From the NCBI RefSeq assembly GCF_014836845.1, contig NZ_JACSQA010000005.1, positions 81,675 to 145,674 of the forward strand: a stretch of 64,000 bases of DNA. Direction: 5' to 3'. The notes below the pieces were generated by a model. The model saw nothing but the letters and a program-made list of their open reading frames with translations, was not told the DNA's origin and ran no database searches. Made by a program: the position numbers and the translations under genes. Shown here piece by piece: positions 35,663-44,965 of this stretch; position 1 is the stretch's first letter; each line of letters opens with the position of its first letter. The stretch comes from Ureibacillus galli. Lineage in GTDB: Bacteria; Bacillota; Bacilli; Bacillales_A; Planococcaceae.

Positions 35663-35843
35663 GTATGGTTATTTTTAAGGGACTTATTTCACATGTCTTG
35701 CTTTTTTCTTTCAACATTCTCAAGCATTTTGTTGAAAGTTCAGGTATATTGCGCTGTTTTCATAAAAAAGGAAGGTCTCACTCTATCTTCTCAAGAATAC
35801 TATTTTCATTTTACTTTTACGATGAAAAGAGGAGGGATAGAGG

Positions 35844-37733
35844 ATGGGTTTTAAATCGGCGAAACTATTAAAAAGCTGTTTACTCTATGTGTTCATTTCA
35901 ACCATCATTTTTGGCTCTTTCGTTATCTTTCAATCAAACAATGAAACTACAGCTGCAACAAATTCAGGAGAACTTCAACAATCTTTTAAAAAGGCTGCTG
36001 AAGAATTTGGTGTTCCAATTGAAGTTTTAATGGCGGTTTCTTATCATCAATCTCGTTGGGATGAACATGATGGCCATAGCGAAGTTGGGGGTTACGGTGT
36101 TATGAATTTGATCGATATCCCATTGAACAACGATGCAAACGGAAAAAATGAAGCAAATTTTCAATTTACAATAGAACAAAACGACACCTCTTTAGAAAAA
36201 GCAGCCAAGTTACTTCGTATTGATAAGGAAAAACTAAAAACGAATACCGAACAAAATATACGGGGCGGAGCTGCTCTTTTAGTTCAATATGCAATAGAAA
36301 CAATAGGAGAAGTACCAAAAGAAATCGGTGATTGGTATGGAGCTGTTATGTTGTTTAGTGGATCCGACATGAAAAGTGTAGCAGAGGGATTTGCTGAAGA
36401 TGTTTATACAACGATAAAAAAAGGAGTCGAAAGAACAACAGTAAGTGGGCAAAAATTGACTTTAAAAGGAAAGGAAATTGAGCCGAATCAAAATACAGCT
36501 AAAAACATTAACTTACGAAACCCAAAAACTACTGGGGTAGATTGTCCGAATGGTTTAGATTGTACCTTTATTCCAGCATCTTATAAACAATACTCCAATA
36601 GTTCAAGAGATTATGGGAATTATGATTTGGCCCAAAGACCTGACGATGGGTTAGATATACGGTATATTATCATTCATGATATCGAAGGAAGCAGTGAATC
36701 GGCTATTAATCATTTCCAAGCCCAATCTTACGTTAGTGCCCATTATGTACTAGATTCGGATAATGGAACGATCACTCAAATGGTTAGACCAAAGGATGTG
36801 GCTTGGCATGCCGGTAACTGGTATTTTAATGCCCATTCTATCGGGTTAGAACACGAAGGTTTTGCAGTTGAAGGAGCGGATTGGTATAGCGAACAAATGT
36901 ATCGATCTTCTGCAAAATTAGTAAAATATTTAGCGAAGAAATATAATATTCCCCTTGATAGGCAACATATTATTGGCCATGATGAAGTTCCTGGCTTGAC
37001 TCCTGCTAGACAAGCGGCAATGCATTGGGATCCAGGTGCATATTGGGATTGGTCCCATTTCTTTAATCTTTTAGGAGAACCAATTAACCCTTCTGATGGC
37101 AATGAATATAGCAATATGATAACGATTCGTCCAAATTATCATACAAATAAGCCGATTTTCACTTATGGCTCTATGATACTTGAACCGAAGTCTTCTAGTC
37201 TTATACAATTTTATACGCAACCTAGTTTTGAATCACCTCTTATTAAAGATACCCTTTTAAGCAATGGAGGAACGAATCGTATTAATGATTGGGGTAATAA
37301 AGCAGCAATTGGACAAACCTATTATAAGGTGGCACACGAAAATCATTGGACTGCCATAAACTATGGGGGGCAAGTTGCATGGTTCTATAACCCTCATGAA
37401 CAAAATTCGATACCGGGTAATGGCATTTTGATAACGCCTAAACAAGGTAAAGAAAGTATTCCAGTATACGGGGCGGCGTATCCGGAAGCATCTGCCTATG
37501 AAGGTACAGGAATTGGGGAAGGTGCTCGAGGAACTGCAACACCTCTTTATCAATTAACAGCGGGTGAAATGTATGTTGCTAGTGGTCCAATTTTATCTTC
37601 CTATTACTATGCGAAGGATTATAATGATCCAACATCATACAAAGTAGTGATTGGGGAAGATGAATATTATCAAATTTATTTCAATCACCGTTTAGGTTTT
37701 GTGAAAAAATCAGATATAGAGATTGTTCATTAA
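35844..37733 (+). CDS. Exported N-acetylmuramoyl-L-alanine amidase with N-terminal transglycosylase-like domain
   Basis: 629 residues: a signal or anchor segment (about 9-29), a helical domain (about 40-195) with a lytic-transglycosylase-like pattern (FGVPIEVLMAVSYHQSRWD), an Amidase_2 domain (about 265-410) and a C-terminal region of roughly 200 residues with SH3-like repeats. Amidase zinc ligands appear as His278, His379 and Asp396 with Glu337 as the catalytic acid, as in AmpD. The N-domain keeps no clear catalytic Glu-Ser pair, so it may only bind glycan. GAGGAGGG precedes the ATG. It probably trims peptidoglycan outside the cell. Confidence 0.86.
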   Translation: MGFKSAKLLKSCLLYVFISTIIFGSFVIFQSNNETTAATNSGELQQSFKKAAEEFGVPIEVLMAVSYHQSRWDEHDGHSEVGGYGVMNLIDIPLNNDANGKNEANFQFTIEQNDTSLEKAAKLLRIDKEKLKTNTEQNIRGGAALLVQYAIETIGEVPKEIGDWYGAVMLFSGSDMKSVAEGFAEDVYTTIKKGVERTTVSGQKLTLKGKEIEPNQNTAKNINLRNPKTTGVDCPNGLDCTFIPASYKQYSNSSRDYGNYDLAQRPDDGLDIRYIIIHDIEGSSESAINHFQAQSYVSAHYVLDSDNGTITQMVRPKDVAWHAGNWYFNAHSIGLEHEGFAVEGADWYSEQMYRSSAKLVKYLAKKYNIPLDRQHIIGHDEVPGLTPARQAAMHWDPGAYWDWSHFFNLLGEPINPSDGNEYSNMITIRPNYHTNKPIFTYGSMILEPKSSSLIQFYTQPSFESPLIKDTLLSNGGTNRINDWGNKAAIGQTYYKVAHENHWTAINYGGQVAWFYNPHEQNSIPGNGILITPKQGKESIPVYGAAYPEASAYEGTGIGEGARGTATPLYQLTAGEMYVASGPILSSYYYAKDYNDPTSYKVVIGEDEYYQIYFNHRLGFVKKSDIEIVH

Positions 37734-37751
37734 CTTTCCTAAAAAACAATA

Positions 37752-37792
37752 ACAGCCACAAAGAATGGAAGGTCCATTCTATTTGTGGCTGT
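37752..37792. terminator. Bidirectional terminator between amidase and aldehyde dehydrogenase
   Basis: ACAGCCACAAAGAATGGA pairs with TCCATTCTATTTGTGGCTGT, with one small bulge, around a short loop. The minus strand has the better T run, so it mainly serves the aldehyde dehydrogenase. Confidence 0.85.
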
Positions 37793-37799
37793 CTACTAC

Positions 37800-39257
37800 T
37801 TAAAAAGGATATTCCCTCGGTTTTGTTTGCACGGAAATCCATTTTGTGACAGTGAATTCATCAACAATCCAAGGATTACCAAAGCGTCCAACACCACTAT
37901 CGCGCATCCCTCCAAATGGTGCTCTCGGTTCATCGTTCACCGTTTGATCATTCAGATGAGTCATCCCAAATTCGATATCAAGGGCATATTCCCGTGCCTG
38001 ATCCAAATCTCCTGCAAAAATAGCAGAACTTAATCCATAAATCGTATGGTTCGCAAATTCAATGGCTTCATCATCAGAAGAAGCTTTAATAATCGGTACG
38101 ATTGGACCAAATAATTCTGTTTGTGCAAGTTCACTGTCATTTCGTACATTTCCAAAAATGGTAGGTGTAAGTACATTACCAATTAATTGTCCGTCTAAAA
38201 GAACTTCTGTACCTTGTGCCTTCGCTTTTTCGATATTTTGTAAAGAGAAATCGATTTGTTTTTTATTAATAATGGGTCCGATAATCACTTCATGGTCTCG
38301 TGGATCCCCATATTTTAAACTTTTTACCCGTTCAACAAATTTTTGGACGAATCCATCATATAATTTTTCGTGAACTATAATACGGTTAGTAATCATACAA
38401 ATTTGTCCTTGGTGAAGGAATTTACCAAAGACCGCCGCTTTTACCGCTTGCTCTAAATCTGCATCTGATAAGACGACAAAGGGAGCGTTACCACCGAGTT
38501 CTAATGCTACCCGTTTAAATAAACCACCTGCTACTGTACCTATATGCCTTCCTACTTCTGTAGATCCAGTAAAACTTACTAAACGAACGACAGGGTGTTC
38601 AACCATTAAATCTCCGATGATAGAAGTTTTCGTAAGGACACTTTGGAAGACACCTGAAGGGATACCACCTTCTTCAAACGCTTTTGCAATTAACGAGCCA
38701 GAAGATAAGCTTACTTGTAAATCTGCTTTGTGTACGACTGCATTTCCTAATGCAAGGGCAGGAGCAATCGTACGCATCGATAAATAAAGCGGGAAATTGA
38801 AAGGGGCAATGGATGATACTACTCCTAAAGGTAGTCGATGTATTTCATTTATTTTATTTGGTACTACAGATTGCTCTTTACGAACTTCGTGAACTTTATC
38901 GATTGTTGTTAAGGCTTCTTTCATTACTGAAACGGTACTGCCATATTCGACCGTTGCTTTTATAAAGCTACTACCCGATTCAATGATGAGTAAATCAATA
39001 ATGGCATCTTTATTTTCTTCAAAAAACGTAATGGCTTTTTCGATTACTCTTCGTCGTAGATTAGGGTTCTTTCCCCAATCTTTTTGAGCTTTTTGAGCAT
39101 CATAAAAGGCACGGTCAACCTGTTCTTTTGAAGCCATTTTAACCGTCGCTAACACTTCATCATCAAATGGATTTGTAATATCAAAAGTACTTTCTGATTC
39201 CCCATCTACCCATTGACCATTTAAATAACTTTGATTTAAGGTTGTAAACTGGTTCAT
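37800..39257 (-). CDS. Aldehyde dehydrogenase (YfmT/vanillin dehydrogenase-like)
   Basis: 485 residues of the NAD(P)-dependent aldehyde dehydrogenase family. The catalytic Cys287 lies in HQGQICMITNR, the general-base Glu253 in LELGGNAPF, and the cofactor loop SFTGSTEVG near 229-236. The start ATG has GGAGGG upstream. The sequence resembles YfmT-type benzaldehyde/vanillin dehydrogenases of bacilli more than glycolytic or betaine-aldehyde enzymes, but the substrate is a guess. It is a single-gene unit with no adjacent regulator. Confidence 0.88.
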   Translation of the reverse strand: MNQFTTLNQSYLNGQWVDGESESTFDITNPFDDEVLATVKMASKEQVDRAFYDAQKAQKDWGKNPNLRRRVIEKAITFFEENKDAIIDLLIIESGSSFIKATVEYGSTVSVMKEALTTIDKVHEVRKEQSVVPNKINEIHRLPLGVVSSIAPFNFPLYLSMRTIAPALALGNAVVHKADLQVSLSSGSLIAKAFEEGGIPSGVFQSVLTKTSIIGDLMVEHPVVRLVSFTGSTEVGRHIGTVAGGLFKRVALELGGNAPFVVLSDADLEQAVKAAVFGKFLHQGQICMITNRIIVHEKLYDGFVQKFVERVKSLKYGDPRDHEVIIGPIINKKQIDFSLQNIEKAKAQGTEVLLDGQLIGNVLTPTIFGNVRNDSELAQTELFGPIVPIIKASSDDEAIEFANHTIYGLSSAIFAGDLDQAREYALDIEFGMTHLNDQTVNDEPRAPFGGMRDSGVGRFGNPWIVDEFTVTKWISVQTKPREYPF

Positions 39258-39418
39258 TTGAACATCCCTCCAATTTTGAACATCTAAATGATTTACCCTG
39301 TCTATATTGTTTTAAACGTTGAATGATATTATTGTGTACATTGTTAATTAATACATACAAAGAAAAGGAATATCTTCATTCGTTTAGAAAAGACTAACGA
39401 AAAGGAGGCGGGGAGCAG

Positions 39419-39769
39419 TTGAAAACAAAAATTGCAATATCGGTTTTAGTAATATTAAGTACGATTGCAGTCGGTAAGATTTTGACGGTACCTCCAAATA
39501 ACAATACGACAAGTGCAGAAGAAATTGCCCCTTCTTATGCCAAATGGGGAAGAATTGCAATGCAAAAAGTGATGGAGAAATATCCGTCAGCGGACGTAAT
39601 TGACTATTTGCATATTGGAAAAGAAGTCGGATCCGTTAATTCTGTAGAGAAATTTAAACTTTGGTTAAGAGCAGAAGATAATCGTGAATTTGGAGTATTT
39701 GTTGATATATCCATAAATAATCAGACAGAAGAAATAGTAGACATTCAATTTACAGAAACGGATCGATAA
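39419..39769 (+). CDS. DUF3889 secreted protein
   Basis: 116 residues from a TTG start preceded by AAAGGAGGCGGGG. A hydrophobic N-terminal signal (residues 4-25) is followed by the DUF3889 core: PSYAKWGRIAMQKVMEKYP, then DYLHIGKE. This family is found in bacilli as small exported proteins of unknown function. The remainder is acidic and strand-rich. It stands alone and shares a terminator with the convergent lipoprotein gene. Confidence 0.82.
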   Translation: MKTKIAISVLVILSTIAVGKILTVPPNNNTTSAEEIAPSYAKWGRIAMQKVMEKYPSADVIDYLHIGKEVGSVNSVEKFKLWLRAEDNREFGVFVDISINNQTEEIVDIQFTETDR

Positions 39770-39803
39770 AAAACGCAAGGCTTTTATGCCTTGCGTTTTA
39801 TTT
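39770..39803. terminator. Bidirectional terminator
   Basis: AAAACGCAAGGC (39770-39781) pairs perfectly with GCCTTGCGTTTT (39788-39799). It overlaps the last codons of the convergent lipoprotein gene. Confidence 0.9.
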
Positions 39804-40277
39804 TACCTCTATTTTAAAAATGTATGAGCTATCGCCACTTGAGTTTTTATCATCTTTTTCCCAAACACCATAGTAAGTTACGATATATGTACCTCGTACT
39901 ATTGGGGCTGAAAAAGTAGTTTTATCCAGTTTCAACTCTTCCGTTTGGCCCGAGCTATCTATTACGGTAACTTTTTGGGAACTAGGTGTACGTTCGATGT
40001 GTAACGTTATGTTTTCATTTCGTGAAACCTTTATCCCTTTCATACCATCCATCAATTCAGTAGGTGTGGCCATATCTACACACTCGGTAACTTTTTCTGT
40101 ATTCCAACAGTAGGAGCCTTGGGAAGTTGGATAAATTTCCTCATCGATTTCAATTTCTACTTTAGGTGGAGAAGTTAGTTTGGAACTTGTTATTGGCAAG
40201 TCCAATTTATTTTCCGTATTCGAACAACCAAAAAGGAAAAAGAGTAGTAAAAGAAGTAAGAAGATTGGGTTCTTCAA
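39798..40277 (-). CDS. Lipoprotein, unknown function
   Basis: 159 residues from a TTG start with AAAAGGAGTGA upstream. A short hydrophobic signal ends in the lipobox LFGC at Cys18 or so, followed by an Asn/Glu-rich linker and a beta-rich domain that ends in FKIEVK. One pair of Cys residues (CWNTEKVTEC) could form a disulphide outside the cell. It is divergent from an ECF sigma gene, with only 130 bases between them, so it may be a target or partner of that system. Confidence 0.75.
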   Translation of the reverse strand: MKNPIFLLLLLLFFLFGCSNTENKLDLPITSSKLTSPPKVEIEIDEEIYPTSQGSYCWNTEKVTECVDMATPTELMDGMKGIKVSRNENITLHIERTPSSQKVTVIDSSGQTEELKLDKTTFSAPIVRGTYIVTYYGVWEKDDKNSSGDSSYIFKIEVK

Positions 40278-40360
40278 AATATCACTCCTTTTAGAAGTTT
40301 AAAGCCTTTCTCTATCTATATGGTAATTTTTCGACTATTATCAATTTTTTTATTGTCCAC

Positions 40361-40388
40361 TGAGTCGTTTTAAGAACATAATCGTCTA
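40361..40388 (+). promoter_or_regulatory. Candidate ECF-type autoregulatory promoter
   Basis: TGAGTC (40361-40366), a 16-base spacer and CGTCTA (40383-40388) resemble the ECF promoter pattern TGAAAC-N16-CGTCTA of Bacillus. It lies 20 bases before the sigma gene start, where an autoregulatory promoter is expected. Confidence 0.5.
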
Positions 40389-40407
40389 TATAGGTGGAGG
40401 TGGGATT

Positions 40408-40920
40408 TTGGCTTTCAATTTCGAACAGGAATATGAAATACATAGTGACCGTATTTATCAATACATATATTTTTTAGTCGGACATACCGAAACGGCTGAA
40501 GATTTAACGCAAGAAACCTTTATAAAAGCAATGCAATATTCCGCTTCATTTCGACAAGAGGCAAGTGCTTTCACATGGCTAATGAAAATTGCAAGGAACT
40601 TAACTTATGATTATTTTCGTCGAAAACGTCTCATTCAGTTTTTACCTTTCCGAAAGGAGTATGACAATAGAGAAACTGTATTTACACCAGAAAAGTGGCT
40701 AGAAAATCACGAAGAATCTAAACAATTATACGAGGCATTACATCAATTAAAATTGGACTATCGAGAAGCCATAGTACTAAGAAAAATAGAAGGCTTTTCA
40801 ATTAAGGAAACGGCAGAAATTCTTGGATGGAAAGAAGCAAAAGTTAAAAATTGTACAGAGCGAGGAATGAAGGCATTAAAACAATTTCTATTGAAAGGGG
40901 GAGAGGAGCATGAATCTTGA
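40408..40920 (+). CDS. ECF RNA polymerase sigma factor
   Basis: 170 residues from TTG 40408 (GGAGGTGGG upstream). Sigma region 2 (about 5-75, with GHTETAEDLTQETFIKAM and FTWLMKIARNLTYDYFRRKR) binds the -10, and region 4 (about 112-165, REAIVLRKIEGFSIKETAEILG) binds the -35. It is a SigV/SigW-sized ECF factor, but I cannot assign a Bacillus paralogue. It overlaps the following anti-sigma gene by eleven bases. It would answer an envelope signal. Confidence 0.92.
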   Translation: MAFNFEQEYEIHSDRIYQYIYFLVGHTETAEDLTQETFIKAMQYSASFRQEASAFTWLMKIARNLTYDYFRRKRLIQFLPFRKEYDNRETVFTPEKWLENHEESKQLYEALHQLKLDYREAIVLRKIEGFSIKETAEILGWKEAKVKNCTERGMKALKQFLLKGGEEHES

Positions 40921-41872
40921 TGAGCAATTAAAAGAAATGGTTCGACCATATCGAGATGAGTTGACGAAAGATAGTTCAAAACAAGCCATTATGAAAAAAA
41001 TGAAAAAGGAAAGCATTCGAAATCGTTGGATTTACCGAACGGTACTCGTCAGTACATGTGTGATTGCTATTTTATTATATGCGTCGTTCTTTGCCTCTAC
41101 TTCGATTCAGCAAGATGTAACGGCGACCCCTTTTGGAAACATTGATGATCAATCAAAAATAGAAAAAGTGATTGTGTTAGAAAATGAAAATCCACAGCGT
41201 CAGTTAAATTTAAAGTCCATTTTCTATCCTTTCAAGGAATCTATCACAACAAGTGAAGTTTTTGATGACATTATTCCTATTTTATTGGCAGCGAGGGAAC
41301 AGGCAATACCATGGGATGGCGCTTTTGAAGAAGAAGTCATTGAAGATATTCATTTTACTTTTTCAAATGGGGAAGAACTTTATTTAAAGCAGTCCTTTGA
41401 AGGGGATATTCCTGAACATGTTAATTTTTTGTACGATCCAAATGCGAACATGAAATATGCCTTATCCAATGAAGAGTGGAGAACAATTACTGCACTAACC
41501 GATGAGATTCATAGTCAACATCAATTTACAAGATGGACATTTATCTGGAAATTTTTAATGGTGATTATCGTTTTGGGAATATTGTTTATCATTGAGAAAA
41601 AAGAGCAAAAGAAATTTAATGTTGAGCAAAAAAAGAAACCTTTCGCTATAATGAATACTCTATGTTTATTATTAGCTATTTATATTTGTAATAAAATAAT
41701 TCATTATTTAGGAACGATTCATTTCGGTGTAGCTATTTTATTATTAATTTCCGTTCACTCCTTTAATGAACTAATAAATTATATAAGAACAAAACAACCG
41801 ATTCGCTGGAAATTTTCAAGTTTAAATTTGTTCATTATTTTAATATTTGCTATATTATTAACTTATTTTTAA
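40910..41872 (+). CDS. Membrane anti-sigma factor
   Basis: 320 residues beginning inside the sigma gene (GGGGAGAGGAG upstream). A short cytoplasmic N-terminal region (1-35) should hold the sigma factor. Then come one membrane helix (about 36-54), an extracytoplasmic sensor (about 55-205, acidic and rich in aromatic residues) and at least three or four further helices (about 205-320). A multi-pass anti-sigma is unusual compared with the single-pass RsiW/RsiV type. The role is inferred from gene order and topology. Confidence 0.82.
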   Translation: MNLDEQLKEMVRPYRDELTKDSSKQAIMKKMKKESIRNRWIYRTVLVSTCVIAILLYASFFASTSIQQDVTATPFGNIDDQSKIEKVIVLENENPQRQLNLKSIFYPFKESITTSEVFDDIIPILLAAREQAIPWDGAFEEEVIEDIHFTFSNGEELYLKQSFEGDIPEHVNFLYDPNANMKYALSNEEWRTITALTDEIHSQHQFTRWTFIWKFLMVIIVLGILFIIEKKEQKKFNVEQKKKPFAIMNTLCLLLAIYICNKIIHYLGTIHFGVAILLLISVHSFNELINYIRTKQPIRWKFSSLNLFIILIFAILLTYF

Positions 41873-41879
41873 ATGAGAA

Positions 41880-41913
41880 GGTACTTTAAACCGTAGTAGT
41901 TTAAAGTACCTTT
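41880..41913. terminator. Terminator between anti-sigma gene and proA
   Basis: GGTACTTTAAAC (41880-41891) pairs perfectly with GTTTAAAGTACC (41899-41910), followed by TTTA on the plus strand. Confidence 0.82.
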
Positions 41914-41917
41914 ATGT

Positions 41918-43183
41918 TTATTCCCTTACTTGACCATTCCCATAAACAAAGTATTTAGCTGAAGTAAGTGCAGGTAAACCCATTGGTCCTCTTGCATGTA
42001 GTTTTTGTGTACTAATGCCGATTTCAGCGCCGTAGCCAAATTCAAACCCATCTGTAAAACGGGTAGATGCATTATGATAAACAGCAGCTGAGTCAACACT
42101 AGTTAAAAAGGTTTGGGCTGCCATTGGGTCTTCCGTAATGATGGATTCAGAATGATTTGTACTGTACGTATTGATATGATCAATTGCTTCATACAAGCTT
42201 TCTACTACTTTAACACTTATAGTTAAGCTTAAGTATTCTGTTGCGTAATCCTCATCTGATGCAACTGTTGCATGAGGGAATACTTCGCAGACCTTTGAAT
42301 CACCAATAATTTGAATATTTGCTTCATGTAGATGTTGTAATAACTGTTTACCGTTTTGTTCAAACCAATCCTGTTGGATGAGTAAACTTTCCGCAGCATT
42401 ACAGACAGAAGGGCGTTGGGTTTTAGCATTTAGAATAATTTTTAATGCCATCGTATAGTTAGCCGTCGTATCAACATACACATGACAATTACCAGCCCCC
42501 GTTTCTAAAACGGGAACAGTTGCTTCTTTCACGACTAAATCAATTAAATTTTTCCCTCCACGTGGAATCAATACATCTAAATATTCCTTTAAATGGAATA
42601 GTTCCTTTGTAGTTTCGTGACGCGTATCTTCGATTAATTGAACAGCATCTAACGGAAGTTCAGTGTTTTGTAATGCGCGGTGAATCGTATCAACGAGTAC
42701 TTTATTGGAATGTTTTGCAGAAGAACTTCCTCGTAATATAACGGCGTTGCCTGTTTTTAAACTAAGGGTTGCTGCATCAATTGTTACGTTCGGACGAGCT
42801 TCATAAATCATGCCAATCACACCAAGGGGAACACGCCGTTTTTCGATTAATAATCCGTTATCTTTCGTTGTTGATTCAAGAAGTTCACCAATCGGATCTT
42901 GTAATTGAATAAGGTCATCAATGGCTTTAGCCATTACGTCAATTCGACTTTCGTTTAACATAATCCGATCTAATGTAGAATCGGGGATTTGTTTTTGCTT
43001 CCCAATTTCTAAATCTTGCTGATTGGCTGATAAGATTAAATCTTTATCGATCAGTAGCTGCTCGGCAATTTTTGATAGAGCTTCATTTTTTTCATCGGTT
43101 GTTTTGACATTCATGAGGAAACTTGCTTTTTTAGCTAATTTACCTTTTGCTTGAACTTCACTGTCCATTATTGCTTTTGTCAT
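41918..43183 (-). CDS. proA: Gamma-glutamyl phosphate reductase
   Basis: 421 residues from ATG 43183 (AGGAGG 7 bases upstream). The aldehyde-dehydrogenase-type fold is shown by [24 protein letters not shown] and the catalytic Cys in RPSVCNAAE, with the C-terminal [20 protein letters not shown] typical of ProA. It reduces gamma-glutamyl phosphate to the semialdehyde that cyclises to pyrroline-5-carboxylate. It follows proB after 37 bases in a T-box-controlled operon. Confidence 0.96.
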   Translation of the reverse strand: MTKAIMDSEVQAKGKLAKKASFLMNVKTTDEKNEALSKIAEQLLIDKDLILSANQQDLEIGKQKQIPDSTLDRIMLNESRIDVMAKAIDDLIQLQDPIGELLESTTKDNGLLIEKRRVPLGVIGMIYEARPNVTIDAATLSLKTGNAVILRGSSSAKHSNKVLVDTIHRALQNTELPLDAVQLIEDTRHETTKELFHLKEYLDVLIPRGGKNLIDLVVKEATVPVLETGAGNCHVYVDTTANYTMALKIILNAKTQRPSVCNAAESLLIQQDWFEQNGKQLLQHLHEANIQIIGDSKVCEVFPHATVASDEDYATEYLSLTISVKVVESLYEAIDHINTYSTNHSESIITEDPMAAQTFLTSVDSAAVYHNASTRFTDGFEFGYGAEIGISTQKLHARGPMGLPALTSAKYFVYGNGQVRE

Positions 43184-43220
43184 CAAAACTCCTCCTTACA
43201 AACGTTTTTAACGATGGTTC

Positions 43221-44306
43221 TTATGCTTTAACCCATTTATCCCGGTGAATCACTTCAGTGGCAGTTGCATCAATTTCAGTCGTTCTTTTTCCAAGAGCTT
43301 GTAACAATTCATTACTGGAATAAAGCACTTCACCTCGACCTAACAATTTCGACTCCCCGTAAACTTCGACTACATCACCTTTTGAAAATTCGCCTTCAAT
43401 TTTATAAACACCTGCAGGTAGAAGGCTTTTACCATTCAATATAATGGCTTTTTCTGCCCCTTTATCGATAAATAATTTTCCAGAAACTTCTGTAATAGAT
43501 AACCATTGTTTCTGATTAGCTAGAATAGCAGAATCATCTTTTCCGATATAAGTCCCATCACCTAAACCGTTTAAAATATCGATTAGTTTTGTTGGACCTT
43601 TTCCATTTCCAATAAAAACTTGTACGCCTGCTTGTAAAGCTGTACGAGCAGCCAATAGTTTCGATTGCATTCCACCAGTACCTACCTTTGAACCCCCATC
43701 AGTTGCAAAAGTTAACATGTCATCTGTAATTTCATTTAAATAATGAATACGTGTTGCATTCGGATTTGTAAAAGGGTTGTCATTATAAAAACCATTGATG
43801 TCCGTTAAAATAATGAGGTGATCCGCATGAACAAGTCCACTTACTAAAGCAGATAACATATCATTATCACCAAAGGTTAGTTCCGTTACAGATACTGTAT
43901 CATTTTCATTAATAATGGGAAGGACGTTTCGTTGAAGTAATTCCATAAAGGTCGCATAGGCGTTTTTAAATCGTTCTTTTTTTGAGAAATCAGTTCGTGT
44001 TAATAATATTTGCGCTGCCGTTATTTGATGTTCATGGAACGATTCTGAGTAATATTGGATGAGTAAACTTTGACCAACTGCAGCTGCCGCTTGTCTCCCT
44101 TTTAAAGTAACTGGTCGAGAAGGGTAGCCCAACTTACGAAATCCAGCAGCGACTGCACCAGAAGAAACGAGTAATACATCATGGCCTTCGTGTTTTAAAG
44201 TTGCTAGTGCTCCGATATGGTCCTGAAGTTTAGTATGATCAATTTCTCCTTTTGTGTTTGTAAGGGAACTACTTCCGATTTTTACGACAATTCTTTTTTT
44301 CTTCAC
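43221..44306 (-). CDS. proB: Glutamate 5-kinase
   Basis: 361 residues from GTG 44306, six bases after GGGAGGT (a TTG one codon earlier is too close). The amino-acid-kinase domain (about 1-255, with KIGSSSLT, SSGAVAAGFR and FGDNDMLSALVS) is followed by a PUA domain (about 275-350). It phosphorylates glutamate, the first and regulated step of proline synthesis. It is the first gene of proBA, under a proline T-box. Confidence 0.96.
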   Translation of the reverse strand: MKKKRIVVKIGSSSLTNTKGEIDHTKLQDHIGALATLKHEGHDVLLVSSGAVAAGFRKLGYPSRPVTLKGRQAAAAVGQSLLIQYYSESFHEHQITAAQILLTRTDFSKKERFKNAYATFMELLQRNVLPIINENDTVSVTELTFGDNDMLSALVSGLVHADHLIILTDINGFYNDNPFTNPNATRIHYLNEITDDMLTFATDGGSKVGTGGMQSKLLAARTALQAGVQVFIGNGKGPTKLIDILNGLGDGTYIGKDDSAILANQKQWLSITEVSGKLFIDKGAEKAIILNGKSLLPAGVYKIEGEFSKGDVVEVYGESKLLGRGEVLYSSNELLQALGKRTTEIDATATEVIHRDKWVKA

Positions 44307-44333
44307 CAATATACCTCCCTTAACTTTCTAAAT

Positions 44334-44579
44334 AATAAAAAGCCTTTTTCACCCTGAAAATTAGGGCGAAAAAGGCTACTTTTCCGTGGTACCACCTAGA
44401 TTGGACTGCAATGCAAATCCCACTTTGTGCTCATAACGCTAGAGTCTGCGTCTAGTTTTCTAGAAGCTGGCGAAGTAGGTTCCGTGATCCTTTTTGTACG
44501 ATGTTTTACAGCCGGTGAACATCGCTCTCTTTCCAACAGGGTTTCACATACTAGTCTTCGTTAAGCTGATTTTTCTTTT
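44334..44579 (-). promoter_or_regulatory. T-box leader (proline) of proBA
   Basis: On the minus strand it shows Stem I with GAACCTACTTCG and the CCT specifier (complement at 44477-44479), the T-box core AGGTGGTACCACGG (complement at 44384-44397) and a terminator AGCCTTTTTCACCCT / AGGGCGAAAAAGGCT (44341-44377) with a T run. TTGACA (44609-44614) with CATATT 17 bases on is the probable promoter. It is the same specifier as the proI T-box. Confidence 0.93.
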
Positions 44580-44754
44580 TGAATAAATATGCAATAAATT
44601 AAAAAGTTTGTCAATAACATTGTATTTGTTTTAATAAAGTAATTGAGAAATGTTTTAATCTGTTTCATAAAATCAACATTTAGAACAATCGATTTTTTTA
44701 GTGATATTGTGGTATGTTTAATCTATGGATAATTTCATTTCATATCGTGGTATA

Positions 44755-44892
44755 TTATGCGACTAAAGTTAAATTCGTATATGAAAGGATAGCTGGAGAT
44801 TCAATTTTTCCAAGTACTGTAACGGCTTCTTCCTTTGTTTCGAATTCAAAAATTCGGTAAGAATTTTGTTCAAAAATAGTTAGTACCCACAT
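44755..44892 (-). CDS. Small protein of 45 residues, tandem copy 2
   Basis: From ATG 44892, with GGAGG ten bases upstream (44903-44907), the frame encodes a 45-residue peptide starting MWVLTIFEQNSYRIFEFE and ending SYTNLTLVA. It is clearly related to the peptide encoded 75 bases upstream (44966-45085): the first 13 residues differ at only two positions. Conservation of sequence, start and ribosome site between the copies argues that both are real. No function is known; the strand-strand-helix pattern (EEAVTVLGKI) suggests a tiny folded domain. Confidence 0.65.
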   Translation of the reverse strand: MWVLTIFEQNSYRIFEFETKEEAVTVLGKIESPAILSYTNLTLVA

Positions 44893-44965
44893 AATAGGGT
44901 CGCCTCCTAGAAAATGTTATTTTTATTCAAAAAACAGGATCTTCACTATCACAAATTGAATTAGG

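Noticed and set aside
35460..35843. ydaO-type c-di-AMP riboswitch upstream of the amidase
   Set aside because: Such switches are common before cell-wall hydrolases, but the conserved ydaO core was not found; only generic hairpins and a terminator are visible.
35665..35871. 68-residue ORF before the amidase
   Set aside because: No ribosome site and low-complexity composition; it overlaps the amidase promoter and start region.
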